A DNA stretch of 64,000 nt from Acridotheres tristis. Its lineage: Eukaryota > Chordata > Aves > Passeriformes > Sturnidae. Positions 20,675 to 33,499 of this stretch are shown one piece after another. Below the pieces are notes generated by a model. It searched no databases. It was not told the origin of the DNA and worked only from the letters and a program-made list of their open reading frames with translations. How positions within the stretch are numbered: the first letter of the stretch is position 1; each line of letters opens with the position of its first letter. The translations under genes were made by a program, and so were the position numbers. The stretch covers positions 2,677,491 to 2,741,490 of the forward strand of contig CM072905.1 in assembly GCA_037013685.1 (NCBI GenBank), given 5' to 3'.

Positions 20675-22789
20675 CCAGAGCAGGTGCTGTGTCCAGGTGT
20701 AAGAGCAGCCCCAGGGCTCTGCCCTCCTCTGAGTCACCTGTTCTTTGACTGAACCCTAAATTATGTTCCTCTGAGGGTGGTTTTAACCACATAGCCTAAA
20801 AATCCCTCCCATGGCACTGAGTTCTGGTCATGTAAGCAAAGCAAATCTGTATTTCACACCCTTGCCTGGCTGTGCTGGCACTGGGGAGGTGCAGGAAAGC
20901 TTCTCCTCCCCACAGCCCCCAGGCTGGGCTGTGGTGCCAGGCTGGGTCTGTGAGCTGCAGGTGCCTGTGCTGCTGAAATATGGGATGAATGGTGAGAAGG
21001 GCATCCCTAGACCCAAAAAGTGTCCCCAGAGCACTGTCCTGCTGTCCAGCTGGAAATAGCACAGGAGAGATCCTGCAGGATGGGTTTGGAAGAGGAACTG
21101 GGAGTGAGATTGCTCTGGCATGAGGAATGAAAACAACTCTGGTGAGCAGTGGGGCTGAAAGTCGTGGAAAATCTGTAAACTATCTGAGGGTAAGGTGCTG
21201 CTGCCCTTGGGAGGCTGTCTGAGCTAATTTTTGGTATTTATTTAATCAATGCACATCTTTAAGACACAAATCCTGATCAGCTGATCCTCCTGCCTTTTTG
21301 GCTGACTGCACCTTGTGGAGTTGAGCATCCTCCTGTGATGTGTCAATGACGAGTGACTGCTGGTGATCAAAGAGCATTGCCTTGATGGACACATTTCAGC
21401 TTCCTGTTTGATACCTGGGTGGCATTTCCTGCCAGCCCTCGTGTCCCAGTGTATCTTCCCCAGAACATGCATTTAGTGGATTAATTCTCTTCAGGCAGCC
21501 AGTTCAGTGGGAGCCATTCCTTCTTCCAGCCCTGCTTCTGCCAGGCTTGCCATGGCAGTGCCTTTGCTTCTGTGAGTGACTGCAGGCACCCCAGGATCCC
21601 CTGGGATCTGATTCAGATGTGCAAATTTTGTTCTGAGCAGGAGTGGGGGATTAGGATGGAGTTACTGGGAAGAGTGTTAGTCCTGCGTGGTGGTAGCACG
21701 AACAGAGCAAAATCCCAACCTCCTGCCAGGGGGAAAAGAGGATGGGGGAACACGGATTGTCCATCCCATCTCTGTGTGATGGGGCAGTGCTGGGGAGCAG
21801 GCACCTGCCCCAGAAAAGGAGCTGTGCAGGCCTGGGTGTCCATCACACCAGTGGGGATGGGACCCTCAAATCCTTCAGTGGGGCTGTCAGAGCCTGGGGA
21901 AATGCTTCGAGTCCAGGCATTGCCCTCTGTGCAGATTTCAGGTGTGAACTGGAGCATTTCTGCTGCAGCTTACTGGAAAATCCACAGCAATTCACACCAG
22001 AGGGTGGAAAATACTGTATTTTATATTATTTTTCATTTTTAAAAAGACAACTGGAATTACTGTTCTCCTTTTGTCAAAGGAAGGCACCAGTCCAGAGTGT
22101 GGGAAATGCTTTAGCCTTGTCCCTCTCTGATATTTCCTTTTGCCTTTCGTCACAAAGAAAAAGCAAATCAGCCTCTGCCCCTGCCACATCCTGCAGGAAG
22201 CTGCTCCCTGTGTGCAAACCTGTAGGAAAAGGGAATTAATTATAGGTGATTTATATTTGGATCCAAAAGGCTCTTTCTGTTGAGGGGGAATCGGTCTGTA
22301 GGAGCATCTCCCACTTCACTTTGTATTTGCTCCTGTTTTTCTGGGAGCTGAGGTGTGAGGTCTGGGCACAGCCTCTCCCATCTCTGCAGTGTGAAGGGGT
22401 CCAAAATGTGCTGGGCAAAAGCCAAAGTGGGGGGAAGTGATGGTTTGAAATGGGGTCCTCAGCCCAGAGAGATCTGTGTCCTTCTCAAAATGACAGTCTG
22501 GTGTGTGCTTTGGAAAACTCTGATTTTCTTATCCCAAGGGACTGAAGGGTTTTCCTTCACCACCTCCAGGAGTGAGAAATAGGCAGTGAGAGCCTGGCAC
22601 TGTCAGGGCTTGCTGCAGAAATGTTGTGGTTATATGGCCAATCGCTCCTTTCCCACTGTTTAACCTTCCAAAGTGATGAAAAAACACTTCAGACCCCTGA
22701 AAGCAGCAGAGAATGTCCAGCATTGGCCCCAAAACCTTACAGGAATAAGAGGGACTTTGATCTCCCATCACTCCACCCCCTTCTACTTT
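20675..22789. other. No gene recognised
   Basis: Unique sequence of moderate GC. Open frames here are short and compositionally ordinary. No transposon, RNA gene or splice-bounded exon was recognised. Confidence 0.5.
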
Positions 22790-23250
22790 CTGTTGTTTAA
22801 GATTTACCAAACGTTGCATCTCCTCGCATCAAAATTCACCTTTGTTTTGCTACAGATAATCACCAAACGCTGATAATAACAATAAAATTCCTAGGAAATC
22901 TCCCTGTGGCAACAAGTAATTGACCCAAAGAATTTTCACTGCAAGGAATTTTTTTTATTATTTTTTTTTTTTTTTAATAACCACACAGCACTGGAGATGC
23001 TTGTCCGTCGGGGGATGCACTGCTATTGTTCTCATCAGTCCTGATGCTTTGCCTTCACCCTTTGAGTTCTCTCAAAGGATTGAGATTATTTGGTTTCTTT
23101 GAAGAACAAAGGATAAAGAATTTTTTTTAGATGACTGGCTATTTTGATCTGCAAGGTCTGCACGCAGTGTGAGGGAACAAACATCACTAAATCATTAAGG
23201 GAAAAGGGAAGGGTATGCATAATGGAAAGAGAAACACAAAAGCCACCGAG
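22790..23250. other. AT-rich quiet block with T tract
   Basis: Repeat-poor sequence with SOX/homeodomain-like words (CTGATAATAACAATAAAATT near 22871, AAGTAATTGACC near 22914) is followed by a poly-T tract at 22949-22975. It could be a regulatory element, but support is weak. Confidence 0.22.
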
Positions 23251-25369
23251 GCTGGTGCTTGCAGCAGAGCCTGGGCGTTGTTTCCAGCCCCACTGCTGAT
23301 CCTGCTCAAGGTTTGTGCTTTGCTTCTCTGGGCCCTTGGTTTCTTTCTCTAATCAATAATTTGGCACCACAACACTCACAGCCACTTTCTGGTTTAGTTA
23401 TAATTCCCAATACATTTGGAGAAATAAAGGATGTTGAGTAGATGTCTTGTTTAACCAGTACCTGCCTTGAAATGTAGGTTTGAAGTGTCGTGGAAGTGTC
23501 CATGAAAATCCTCTTTGGCTGCCTGGGCTCCCTGTCTGTGCCTGCCCTGAGGATGCCAACCTTGGGTACCTCAGAGGGGACCTTGAGGGACACACCTGGC
23601 CAGACCAAGGTGCCTCCTCTTCCCCAGGAGCTGCAAGGATTTGGAGCTTGGCCTCCTGTTTTCCAGCTCCACAGAAAATGGAGATCCCTTGGAATCTGTA
23701 TGGCAGAGGATGGAGCACAAGCACACCTCCCACTCAAATGTGCCTTTTCCATTTGAGGAGATAAGAAAATATCACATGTTCTGAGGAAATAGGATTAGCC
23801 CGTAATTAAGCAAAAATCCTCCTATTTAGCATAACAATTTTTTTTTTTTCTTAAAGAGTGAATATTACCTGCTAATTACGGGGTACACAACATACATAAA
23901 GCAATGGCTAATTTGTATATGAGTGTCTATTTTTGTTCTGTTTGAAAAAAAATAAACTTTAATACAGTCGTTTACCCAGATGCATAAGTAGAAGATGTCT
24001 TCTGGACTTCCAGCTAAACAAACAGCATCCTGCTGAGCCAAGTCCATGCTGATCCTGCCAGCTGGAATACAGCAGGTGATGACTTAAAAATGCTCAGTTT
24101 GAGGTGGTCACTGAACAGGGGAGCACACAACACACCCTGAGGCTGTCACAGACTGTGCAGGTCAGTGCAAGGCTGTCGTGGAGCTGGGAACCACAGAGGA
24201 ATCCTGAAATCTGGAGGAGTTTTAGTCTGGATCCAAGCTCTGCAGAGTGTTCCTTGGCCAGGGCCTGGAGCTGTGCTGGGCTTCTCCTGGTTTTGGCAAG
24301 GAACTAAAACCCTGGTGTAGCTCTGACAAAGTTTGGGCTTGTTCAAGTGAGCTTGAGCTGTGTTGTGGCTGAACTTTGCCTTTTCTTGGTGATCTTGGGA
24401 ATTGGTTTACTTGAAACTGTGCAGGGTGAGTGAACTTACTCCCCTCAGATTTTGATCCCCATGTTACCCACCAGTTTTAGATTTAGTTCTGCATTCTGCA
24501 AACACTTAAGCACATGTTTTTGCTTCCCACACTTACCAGGAGTGCTCACTCACACACAGCCAAACACATGTGCTGCTTTTCACAGCATCCAAGAGTGCTG
24601 CCACAAATATTCCAGGTTCAACTTCCATTTTCACATCCCTTGAATTGGAGCTGGTCTTCTTCCAGAAACTGCCCTAATTAGTCACTTTGATGCTCTAATC
24701 CCCTTCCTGCCCTTCGGAAACATGGATTTGTGAATGTCCCTAATCTCCAGTGGGGATTTTTTCCAGTGATTCCAGGGTCCAGATGTCTCCTGGAGATGAG
24801 TGACTGCTCCTGACACACAAGTAGCTGTGTTGGTTGTGGGGTTAACCAGAACAACTTCTGAAAACACACAAAGGGGTAAAACATCACCTTGGCTGGAGTG
24901 CCACTGCCATGTGGGAAAATGTTCCCGGCTGTGGCTGGCTGTGCTTGAGGAGTGAGCAGTCCTGGTGGGCTGCACCTCTGTGTGTTGGCTGCTGACTGTG
25001 CAGCAGGGAAACCCCCGGGGGAGGGCACTGCCAGGGGCCACGAGGCCTCTTTTATTCAGGAATGTGGATTATTTTCCCAATTCCAGCAGCTCTGCTCCGC
25101 TCTCACCAGCCCAGGCTCACCTGAGCAGGTGGGGTTCAGGTGTGCTCTCTGCCTGAGCTTTGGGTGAACAGGGCAGGGTGCTGTCCCTGATTTGTCCCTG
25201 TCCCTGGCACAGGAGGCTGATGTCACCTTGTGGTGGCTCTGCTGTGCCCTGCCTGGGATCAGAGCCACCCCAGTGCCTCTGCTTCCTGCTCCTGGTAAAG
25301 AAATATTAAAGTCTACCTTGCAGAAAAGTGAGGCTTCCTCAATTAATAAACGTGCTCACAGGCTTGCCA
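23251..25369. other. No gene recognised
   Basis: Unique sequence. About 23760-24000 is AT-rich (T run at 23839-23850) and the remainder is GC-moderate. No exon, RNA gene or transposon was recognised. Confidence 0.5.
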
Positions 25370-26000
25370 GATGAAAGAAATGTAAAATACCCTGATAGCT
25401 TCTTTTATGATCATTAATAATAGTATAACTTACCTGAAAGGCACAGAGCGTGTCCCCAGCGAGTTTTGATCTCTTGTCATGCCTGGCTATGTGGGATGGG
25501 TAAGGCTCTGTCTCTTTGGGGAGTTGTTAGATGAGAAAACAGGCAGCAGAGATTTCTCCACCCCCTGCTCTGCTCTATTCCCAGCACTGCTTCGCTCCCA
25601 AGGATCAATATCTGAACAGAGAAATTATATTATTAAGCTGCACATTGTAATCAGACATCAAGTAGAGTCCAGTTCCCCCCTTGGCTCGCATTAGCATGCC
25701 CTGGTGGAGTGGTGGTGCTTTTGAAAAGATGAAGAGCATCATCCATGCAAAATATGTGGGGTGCAGGAGTGGGCCAGGCCTTGTGCAGAGCGTGTCTGAC
25801 GACTCTGTGCCTCACAATTTGCATTACAGAAAAACAATCTTTTATTTATTTAAGTTGGAAATCCCTTTGCATCTGAACTTCAAGTGTGCAGCAAACACAC
25901 TTTGATCATTTTAATGCAGAAGTCACTGATTTACAATAAATATTGTGTTTTCTTTTCATACTTCTTTTTGTTCTTTGAGGAGATTAGAGCAAAGGAAGGA
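25370..26000. promoter_or_regulatory. Candidate conserved non-coding element with octamer-like sites
   Basis: The block is repeat-free with many developmental-factor-like words: TTATGATCATTAATAATAGT near 25406, ATTAGCATGCCC near 25690, ATCCATGCAAAATATG near 25741 and a POU octamer ATTTGCAT at 25818-25825. TTTGCATCTGAAC and TTTGATCATTTTAATGC follow. Two octamer-like words and a palindromic TGATCA sit within 500 bases. Function is inferred from motif density. Confidence 0.33.
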
Positions 26001-26663
26001 AAATAATTTTTGACCTCATTAGACTTGCTCGTGGTGGAAGGAAATGTGCAGAATGAGGAAGATGCTGGGCTTCAAATGGTCCCAAGCTAAGGACAGGCAT
26101 TACAGCGTCCATGGGTCATTAATTCCTGCAGCTGATTAGGGCTGGGAGAACAACTCCACTCAAAGTGCCTCTGGATGGGATTTGGGGGGGGGTTTGTTGT
26201 TCTCTGTAAAGGATCAGGAGGGGATGATGGATCCTGAGACACATCCTGGCGTGGGGTGCACCTGATAATTTGTCCTTGAGGGGCTCTAGGTTTGTGGATC
26301 TCTGAAAATCACCGATTTTCTCTGCGTGCCCAGCTCTGAACTTGTGCTGCCAAACCGAGATGGGCACCAGGATTAAACCTAAAAGGGGCGTAATGTTAAA
26401 ATATTAAAAAAGCAGCAGCTTTTCTGGAGCATCAGGCATGAAATATTCCAGCAGGTTTGGTGGTGTCTGTGAGGGACTGGATCCGGCAGCAGCTGATCCC
26501 CTGTGATCTGTTCAAGCTGATTTTTGGGAATGGGGTTTGCTGGAGCATCGTGGTGGGTTGTGCTCCTGCCCCCTCCACAGCACAGCTTCCCAGGGAAGCT
26601 TTCATGTGGATTTGCAGAATTCCTCTCCTTTTTGGGGATAGAAATAGATACAAAGTGGATACT
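26001..26663. other. No gene recognised; G9-10 tract
   Basis: Unique sequence with a run of nine to ten G at about 26183-26192. No exon, RNA gene or transposon was recognised. Confidence 0.5.
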
Positions 26664-26793
26664 TAAAAAAAAAGAAGAAAAAAAAAAGAACAAAACCCAA
26701 AACAAAAACAAACAAAAACCACAACAGAAACAAAATCCCCCAAAACATAAAAAAAAAGCCACAAAAGAACCCAAAACCCCAAAACAAAGAAAC
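26664..26793. repeat. A-rich low-complexity tract
   Basis: About 130 bases of A runs are interspersed with C (AAAACAAAAACAAACAAAAA-like). Composition resembles a degraded poly-A tail or simple repeat. A T-rich tract of roughly complementary composition lies about 400 bases downstream. Confidence 0.9.
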
Positions 26794-27103
26794 CACTCCC
26801 CCCAAATCCCATCCAGCCCACCTCGAACAAACACAGCTTTCTTCTGGAGCAGTGCAGTGGAAAGGGAAGGGCTCAGGTCCCTTTATTCCCCCCCTGCACT
26901 GACACTGATCCGAGCTGACTCGGGGCTTTGTGGCTTTCCCCACGCCAGGAGCAGCAGGTCCAGCTTCCAGGTGTGAATTCCAGCCCTGCCCCCTTTCAAA
27001 AGGGGCATTTCTTGCTGGGCAGGCTGGGACAGAAAACAATTAAACAAAAGGAGTGGTTTGCTTTGGGGTCACCCCTGCCTTTCCCCCTCTGTCCTTTGCT
27101 GCT

Positions 27104-27239
27104 CTTTTTTATTTCCTTATTCCATGTGGGCTCCTTTTACTTCATTCAATGTGGATTTTTTCACTTTTCTGTTTGTTTGTTCATTAGGTTTTTGGGGATT
27201 TTCTTTTTGTTTGTTTTGTTTTTGTTATTTTTTTTTTCA
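27104..27239. repeat. T-rich low-complexity tract
   Basis: T runs are interspersed with G (TTTGTTTGTTTTGTTTTTG-like), densest at 27170-27239. Hydrophobic Phe-rich open frames here are artefacts of composition. It is partly complementary to the A-rich tract at 26664-26793. Confidence 0.88.
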
Positions 27240-28949
27240 TCCTAGAGCAAACCTATGAAATCATATTCCTGGTCTAAATTTCTAAAGAAAAAGCCACAAG
27301 GAAACTCAGGTTGCTTGGATTTTATTCGAGGGTGTAACTGGACCCAGTGAGGGTATTGGTGGCACCAGGCAGGTTGGTTTCTACAGTCCATAAAGGGTTA
27401 TTTTGTACTCGGTCAGAAGTCCCCAGCTGCTTAAACTGTTGTGTATATTAAATTTGCAGGCCTGAGCATCAGGAACAGATGTGGGGAAGGATGGATTTGC
27501 TTTTTACAGAGAGGGATATGAGTAAAGAATCTGAGAGGCATCTCCCAAAATGAGATTTCTTCCAGTGTAGGGAGCTCGAAATCCAGGCCAGCATCGGCCC
27601 TTTCACTCCATGCTGATTTATGGTTATCCAGGACTGCAGGCAGGACAGTTCAGCCCAGAAGTGATCCACTCAATTATCTGCTACTGTGTTACTTCAGCTA
27701 CAAAGAGAGCAGGGACACATCCCCTTATCCCGAGCATCTTGGGCAAACAAAGCAGGGGGGTTAGTGGCAGTGTAAACACATTTAAATTACCCTCTTTGCA
27801 AAACCCTGATCACTCATTATGGTCAAATCCAGCTGGATGGAGCCAGAGTGGCACTTGAAGGTTTTTTGTCTGCTGGGAAAATGTGTGCTGGAGAGCTGTG
27901 AATAACAAACCCAGTGTCACCGTGCCCGTGTCCCGAGGATGCTGCAGCCCTGGGCTGTTGTCCTGCTCCATCCTGGCTTTCAGGGTGTCCTGGTGAGGTG
28001 ACTCTGCCCGTTCCCCCCAGCAATGGAGCTTTGGCACACAAGGATTATCAGTACTGCACACACAGAGTGCTTTTTGTAGTGGACACAGCTCTGGGAAAGG
28101 ATAAAAGCCCAGAGATAATTTATGAGCCCACTTTGCACCCAAATGCATCCCCTCCTTCAACCTCAGCAGGTGGAGAAGACCAAGAAGGGCGTCTTGAGGA
28201 CACATTCCCACCTTTTCCCCAGAGTTTTCCATCTCCAGGAAGGAATTGGCACTGCAATGGGCCCATGCCCTTGGGATCCTGCCCAGGGCACACCTGACCC
28301 TGCCAGCCAGGCTGGTGGCTGTGACCCTGCAGGTGTCCCAGGGCAGGTGGACACCTCTCTGATCCAGTAACCCCAGTCTGGGCAGCTGAAACACCAGACA
28401 GAGCGTGGGCAAAGTCAATCCCAGCAAACCTGTGGAGGGAAAGCAGCCAGCCCTGGCTGCTGCTGCATCCCCTCCATCCCCAGGTGTGTGGCAGGTGCTG
28501 TGCAGGGTCTCCCTGCAGTGACCCCTCCTCACCCATGCCTTGTTTCAGCTGGGAAGATGCTGGGAGTGAAGTTTGGGGCAGAAATCTCAGCAGCCCTGGG
28601 AGAATCCTGCCCCTGCCAGTGCCAAACTGGGAGTGTCCTGAAGCTGCACTGAGGGAATTTATTGTGCAGGAGCTGGTGATTCCACCTGGATCCACCTCTG
28701 TCTGCATGGGAAACAGAGCCCCAGGTCCCCCTTTCCCTGAGATGTTTGAAAAGGAGCAGTAGTTTTCACTTAAGCCTCATTTCCTGTCGATTTAATGGGA
28801 TGTGATCATGCAATTCCCTTCGTGCAGGGAGCAAGTTTTGCTGGGAAAACTCTCTGGATCTCAGAGGGGTTACAGGGGCTGAATTCCTTTCCTGCGAGTG
28901 GGTCTAAGGGAGGCTCTTCCAGGATGGCACCAGCACATCCTGAGAAACT
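27240..28949. other. No gene recognised
   Basis: Unique sequence, GC-richer between about 27900 and 28700. Minus-strand open frames of up to about 240 codons exist but lack splice context, domains or a convincing start. I take them as chance frames in GC-rich DNA. Confidence 0.45.
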
Positions 28950-29340
28950 TCCATCAAAGCTCAGACAGCGTTTTCCAGTTATTATCCAGTGGCTGACTGA
29001 GTTTAGGTTTTCTGCTGACAATAAAACAGTGGGTAAAAGGAAGTGATTAGCAGCTTACAACTGTATCTAGCTCCTCCTGAGCAAAGCTCTCTGCTTTATT
29101 TCGGGCCTTGGAAGATGAACTGTACAGTATATTGTTTGAAAAGGCGTCCTCTGTTTTGGAAAATCTCCATATATTTTGTTTCCATGTTATCTGCATGGTT
29201 GTAATTAGAAAATTATGTGCCTGCTACATGACCTCCTCATAAAGAACATATTTAAAGTGAGACAATAACATTCAATTCCCTTTCTAAACCATCAAAAAGA
29301 AAATGGTTTTCAAGGCATTTCTTCCTCCTTCCCAATTCTC
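28950..29340. promoter_or_regulatory. Candidate conserved non-coding element
   Basis: A repeat-free AT-rich block has words such as GACAATAAAACAGTGGG, TTGTAATTAGAAAATTATG near 29199 and CATATTTAAAGTGAGACAAT near 29247 (homeodomain/SOX-like). Regulatory role is inferred from texture. Confidence 0.3.
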
Positions 29341-29559
29341 TCCCTCTGGCCACTTGGGTGGTCTCATTTGACAAGTTTTACAATAGAGGGCTTTTTTTTT
29401 TTTTCATGGACAAACATGTAAGTGCAGGAGAAAATCTGAAACTGGGAAACAAATTCTTCCCCCTTGCCTTCCCCAAGAAAAACACAGAGGCTGAATCTCA
29501 GCAGATCCTGGCAAGGCAGGATGAGAAGGAGACCTTGCAAAGGGAAATGCACTTTTCTT

Positions 29560-29638
29560 ATTTTTTTCTTTTTTTTTTTTTTTTTTTTGGTTTGGTTTGG
29601 TTTGGTTTTTTGTTTGGTTTTTTTGGTTTTTTTTTTCT
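29560..29638. repeat. Poly-T with (GGTTT)n
   Basis: A T run of about 18 passes into GGTTTGGTTTGGTTTGG and further T-rich sequence. This is simple-repeat DNA with no other feature. Confidence 0.92.
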
Positions 29639-31528
29639 GTTTACCTTCATTCCTGCTGCAAAATCCCCAAATCCATGCCTATAGGAGAAAGAAGCATGTG
29701 CATGGTCCCTGAGGAAAGTTGGGGACAACGATGGGGCAGAACCTCCGCTTGTCCCTGCTCCAGGGCAAGGTGAAATGCATGGGATGGAACCACCAGATTC
29801 TGCAGGTTTTAGATAAAATTGCATTGCAGGGGAACAAGCTGGAGCACCGTGTGCCTGAATATTGCTCAGAGGGAATAAGGATAAGACTTGGAGGCGATAC
29901 TGGAATTAAACAGGAGCTGCTGTGAGGGGCTCATTGCTGGGAGCGAGAGAAAATGGAATTTTTTGTGCGTCAAGGATGCTGGAGATGAGGTTGCTAATGC
30001 CTGTTTTTCATCAGTGAAACCCTTTAGCCCCCTGGATCGCCAGGTTCTGTGGTGTCCTGGCCGTGAGTGCCACACACCACGGGCTGTCCCCTGCTCAGGG
30101 AAATGCTGCCTCTGGAGACGTGTCCTGCTCTCAGCAGATCCCTCTGGCTCTGTAGCACCCTCAGGGCTCAGGGAAGGGGCTGTGGGTGCAGAGTGGGAGC
30201 AGGAGCTGCTCCTGGGGCTGTGCTGGATCAGTGCTGCTGGCTTTGGAGCTGTGATTCCCTGGTGTGAGCTGTGTCTGCAGCACCAGCACTGCTCTGCTGC
30301 CTGTCATGAGCTGCACACGAGCAGCTTCCTGATTTTAGTGCCCTGGATCGCCAGAATTGCACATTTCCCTGTGCGCGGGCACTGTGTCACACTGGACAGG
30401 GGCACCTGGGACACCTGGAGAGAAAGGCAGGGGGAAAAGAGAGAGCAGAGCCAGGTCTGACACGGGGTGGAGATAACAGAGCACAGGTGCACCATGAGAA
30501 CTAAGGAAAACCATTTTGTTTATATAGAATGAAAAGGAGTAACTGGAATAACTGTCCAGTACTGAAGTGAATGAGCAATTCCACTCGTTTGGAGGAGAGC
30601 AAAATGAGGATTGCTGTGCTCACTGCTCTGGGAGGAGCCACCTCCCTCGTGTCTTGGCTGTGGCTACCAGAGAATGAACAGAACGAGAGTTGGGAGCTCC
30701 CAGCATTTAACTTTGGTAGCCTCTGCAGGATCCCAGCCCTGCAGAGAAATAACCTGCCATGAGCTCACCTGTTCTGATCAGCAGCAGTGTGAGCAGGATT
30801 ATCCCTTCCACTGCAACCCTTTTAAATCACTTTGCCAAGCTAAGGAACCTTTAGTATAAATGAGAATTTATATTCACAACCACGGGCATCAGAACTGGAA
30901 GGCATTTGCAGCCTGCAGTTCTCCTTGCTGCTTGTTCAGCTCAGGCAGGCTGGGGTGGCTGTGAAGGACAGCACCTGTCCTCCCCAGGCTGCTGCTCCTT
31001 TTGGATGGGCAAGCAGGAGCCTGTTTGCCTCCTCCCATTCTGTGATGATCTCTCTGCTCACCAGCTCGTGTGTTTGTGCAGCAGAGGCCCCACGAGCAGA
31101 AAGCAGTGCTGTGCCCAGGGGATTTTCCATGCTGTGGTGCCAGGAGGGCACAGGTGCACAGCCAGGGAGCAGGGGACATTGTCTGGGCTGGTGACAGCTC
31201 AGTGCCTGCAATGTGCTCCCACCAGGCAGGAGCTGTGCACCTGGGATGTGCCAGAGGCAGAGCTGGGCTTTCAAACAGGTGAGCAGCAGCTTGACCTAAA
31301 AGCCCATTAAAAAATCACTAAAAAAATCATGAAGCTGTAAAATGTCTTAGGGAACCTCCCACCCAGACTCTGGAGAGGAGAGCTGTGCTGAGCTGCACCC
31401 TGTGACAGGCACAGCTTCCCTTTAAAGTTGGCAGAACTTTTTGTGCGTTTTTTTTTATTAAATCTAGGTAGCAGAAAGAGCACCCAAAGATGGGTGAATG
31501 CAGAGGAGCATTCCCCAGTCTGCACAGA
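29639..31528. other. No gene recognised
   Basis: Unique GC-moderate sequence. Several overlapping chance open frames are present without splice-site or domain support. No RNA gene or transposon was recognised before the CR1 terminus. Confidence 0.5.
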
Positions 31529-31778
31529 GTAATGGAATGGTTTGGGGTGGAAGGGGCCTTAAAATCATCTGATTCATAGGCAGGGACACCTTCCACTATC
31601 CCAGGGTGCTCCAAACCCCAGTGTCCAGCCTGGCCTTGGGCACTTCCAGGGATCCAGGGGCAGCCACAGCTTCTCTGGTCACCCTGTGCCTCCTCACCCT
31701 TACAGGGACAAATTTTTTCCTAATATCAAACCTTGCCCTGTGTCAGTGAGAAGCCATTCCCTCTACACCTGCTCTTAT
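31529..31778 (-). mobile_element. CR1 LINE 3' fragment
   Basis: The plus strand reads 'taatggaatggtttgggg', 'tggaaggggccttaaaatca', 'ggcagggacaccttccacta', 'ccttgggcacttccagggat', 'ccaggggcagccacagcttc' and 'ttcctaatatcaaaccttg', then 'gtgagaagccattccctc'. This is the reverse complement of a songbird-type CR1 tail, relatively well preserved. Confidence 0.9.
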
Positions 31779-32974
31779 TTCTAAACCAGCTTCTCTGTGC
31801 TCCCCTTTGCCTTTCTCCTGCCAATATCTCCTGTGCCACCCCTGTCTGCAGGGACATTTGTCTGCTCAGTAAATGGGTCATTTGGAACCAGGGCTGCAGG
31901 ACAGTCACATCCAGCTCTGGACACTGCAAACCAGGGACTGAGTCACTGGCTCAGTGGGTTTGAACTGCCCAGTCACATTTACCTACATGACAAGAATTTT
32001 TAAATTTTTTGTCAGGCCTCTTCTGTAGTTAGTCATGTCTTAGGAGCTGAGGAAACACTGGTATAAAAATAATTCAAGAACAATCAGAAAAATTATAAAC
32101 CCAATTGGAAATTATAAAAGAAAAAATGTGCCAGGTTCTCTTACAGCTCTGTACTCCCTGTCTGTCTGTCTGGGCCTGAAGACTTTGACACTGAAGTGAC
32201 AGCAGTGGTATTGTGAATATTTAAAGCCTAAGCCATCATCAGCATTTCCATTTAGATTATTGCTTCATGTTGTCTCTGGCATTTTATCTTCACTGCAAAT
32301 GAGGTTTGAGATCTCCATCTGGTCCTGGTGGACAAAAGCTTTATTAGAGAAAGCAAACAGCTTCAGCGGCAGCTTCAAAGCTGTTGGGAGTCTCATGTGA
32401 AGATGGGAAAGCAGCTCTGAACCTGTTGGATTTCACATCCCATAAAACACAAATTGGACCATAATTTTCATGCCACTAAGTCATTCTACTGCATTGGACC
32501 ACTCAAAGCATCATTTCTTCTTTCTCCAGCTTTTTTCCCTCAATTTTTTGTGAAGCAATGGCATGGAGTCTACCCAGTAGGGCATCAAATTAAAATTCTG
32601 AATCCCTGATGAGTGAGGGGTACAAGACAGCCCTGTACCTCCAGGAAGGAGCTGGATGAAGACTGCTCCAAGTCTGTGGAGCAGGAACAGCACAGGCTTT
32701 TCCCCCTTGAGGCAGAGGATGGAGGTTATCTCCTTCCCCTTACAGCCCTTGCCCCAGCCCATTCCATGGGCTATTTTAGGCAGTTTGTGCAGGGATGCAC
32801 AGCCACTGGAGTTGTTCCCAGTACTCATCTGGAATCAAAGAAGCGAAATTCTCAAAGGTTAGTAAATAGACACTGGGTAGGAAAAATGGGGGAAAAAAAG
32901 ATCTTAGAGTTGACCTTATCTTGTGAGACCTGTGGGGTTGCTGTGCCTCTAAAGTTCATCCTATTACCTGGCAG
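31779..32974. other. No gene recognised
   Basis: Unique sequence. About 31990-32480 is AT-richer and repeat-poor. A short (CTGT)3 lies near 32158. No exon or RNA gene was recognised. Confidence 0.45.
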
Positions 32975-33045
32975 TGTTGGCTTTGCAGTTGGACTCGGTC
33001 ACCTTAAAGGTCTTTTCCAGCCTAAATGAGCCTGGGATTCCGTTA
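32975..33045 (+). mobile_element. Short CR1 3' terminus
   Basis: The sequence 'cagttggactcggtcacctt', 'aaaggtcttttccagccta' and 'aatgagcctgggattc' matches the extreme 3' end of a sense CR1 copy, including the decayed terminal 'tgattctgtgattc'-like motif. Sequence upstream is too diverged to assign, so this is either an old copy or a very short insertion. Confidence 0.7.
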
Positions 33046-33499
33046 TATTTAGAGCCAGATTTTTCTCCATGTAAATCCCTGACACAGCCTGTGTTCATGG
33101 ATATCTGTGTGGATTTTTCCAGCTGTACCTGGAGTTATTCAGTACCTGGGGGCAGGGGAAGAAACAGCACCTGGGTGCCACAGGGGTTCCAAGGTGAACA
33201 AAGTGAAATCCCCACTATTTTCCCCCTCAATCTACTCGAGACTTTAAATGGCAATTATTTAATATATTATATAAAGATAAAATCTGTTTTACATGTAAAA
33301 AAAGAGTTTATTTCTGTCATTTTAAATATTTTTTCCTGCACAATCGAGCTCTTGGTGCCCCTCCTGGCTGAGAGGTGAGGGAACACACCTCACACAGCCC
33401 AGTTTGCTGGGGATGCTGTCGCTCTCCTTGTGGGCTGTTGTGGAACCAAAACTCCGGGGTGTTTTCATTTTCTTGGAGGACAGGCTTTGAGCGACAGAT
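33046..33499. other. No gene recognised
   Basis: Unique sequence with an AT-rich core at about 33230-33340 (TTTAATATATTATATAAAG). No exon or RNA gene was recognised. Confidence 0.45.

Noticed and set aside
26602..27239. Phe/Leu-rich frames suggesting membrane proteins
   Set aside because: They arise from poly-A/poly-T low-complexity tracts.
27810..28532. 240-codon minus-strand frame
   Set aside because: It has no recognisable domain, no repeat of conserved residues and no splice or start context. It sits in locally GC-rich DNA where long chance frames are expected.
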